Shown one piece after another: positions 63,855 through 64,000 of a stretch of DNA of 64,000 nt. The DNA is taken from positions 186,001 through 250,000 of the forward strand of contig NZ_AWGC01000006.1 in assembly GCF_000495835.1 (NCBI RefSeq), read 5' to 3'. Within the stretch, counting starts at the first letter, position 1; the number at the start of each line of letters is the position of its first letter. This stretch comes from Asticcacaulis sp. AC402. Its GTDB lineage: Bacteria; Pseudomonadota; Alphaproteobacteria; Caulobacterales; Caulobacteraceae. The position numbers and the translations under genes were made by a program. The notes beneath the pieces are model-generated. The model had not been told where the DNA came from. It did not search any database and was given only the letters and a program-made list of their open reading frames with translations.

Positions 63855-63925
63855 GATTTGTTCTCATTTCCGTATTGCAGACCGTTCTCGGGCGTGGAAT
63901 TGTGCCCCATCCTGGGAGAAGCGAT

Positions 63926-64000
63926 ATGAAGACGAAGATGTGGTGTATCGCGGCCGGTGCTGGGTTGGTACTGGCCGGATGTACGAATGAAAAGCCGGCG
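63926..64000 (+). CDS. Lipoprotein, 3'-truncated by window edge
   Basis: Only 25 codons are in the window: MKTKMWCIAAGAGLVLAGCT then NEKPA. It has a clear lipoprotein signal with lipobox LAGC (Cys 19). GGGAGAAG at 63914-63921 precedes the ATG. It is divergent from ccrM and shares the GANTC-rich region. Family cannot be named. Confidence 0.7.
   Translation, partial: MKTKMWCIAAGAGLVLAGCTNEKPA

Overview
The window reads as a chromosomal segment of a stalked alphaproteobacterium of the Caulobacterales, most likely Asticcacaulis or a close relative. Four things point there: a beta-class CcrM-type adenine methyltransferase with a CtrA box upstream (62563-63782); an SpmX-like polar muramidase homologue with an unusually long middle region (26753-29338); a TonB-dependent receptor of the type common in Caulobacter and Xanthomonas; and a split Fo operon with both b and b' subunits. 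GC content is high and almost all genes are housekeeping or lineage genes. I see no prophage, no transposase gene and no CRISPR array.

Layout. 1-2.7 kb is the end of the ribosomal alpha operon (rpsM, rpsK, rpoA, rplQ). 2.9-19 kb holds a 51-codon gene, a phosphodiesterase, asd behind a candidate peptide-leader attenuator, an MFS exporter, a DegP-type protease, a TonB receptor, an M61 peptidase, a DGPF/ECF sigma pair, rarA, a DUF805 protein and an RluA-type synthase. 19-23 kb has two TadG-like von Willebrand proteins. 23-34.6 kb has lipB, a FliN-like gene, tRNA-Leu(GAG), mgtE, spmX, a cNMP/patatin phospholipase, panC and sfsA. 34.6-44.8 kb has cinA, an M28 peptidase, tRNA-Leu(UAA), phoH, a gamma carbonic anhydrase, rnhA, ispH, argS and a NYN protein. 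44.9-49.5 kb is the glycine cleavage operon behind a tandem glycine riboswitch. 50.5-53.2 kb is the ATP synthase Fo operon. 53.4-60.1 kb is smc, two DsbA-like genes, dciA and mutY. 60.1-64 kb has two TonB_C-like secreted proteins, an RDD protein, ccrM and the start of a lipoprotein gene.

The most unusual layer is a set of small palindromic repeats in the gaps. I call them R1 to R5. R1 (four intergenic copies, 134-161 bp) has TACCAA/TTGGTA ends and 3-bp TNA target duplications. The window holds both empty and R1-filled versions of the same host repeat (R3-R4). A rearranged relative of R1 lies in frame inside lipB and encodes about 50 extra residues between conserved blocks of the enzyme. R2 lies directly on the rpoA stop codon and separates rpoA from rplQ; R4 ends overlap the stop codons of spmX and panC.

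Regulation visible in the sequence: a candidate Thr/Ile-type attenuator before asd (possibly with a leaderless leader peptide), a tandem glycine riboswitch before gcvT, a CtrA box plus seven GANTC sites before ccrM, a pair of TTGAC-N6-GTCAA palindromes between the two TonB_C-like genes, and several clear intrinsic terminators.
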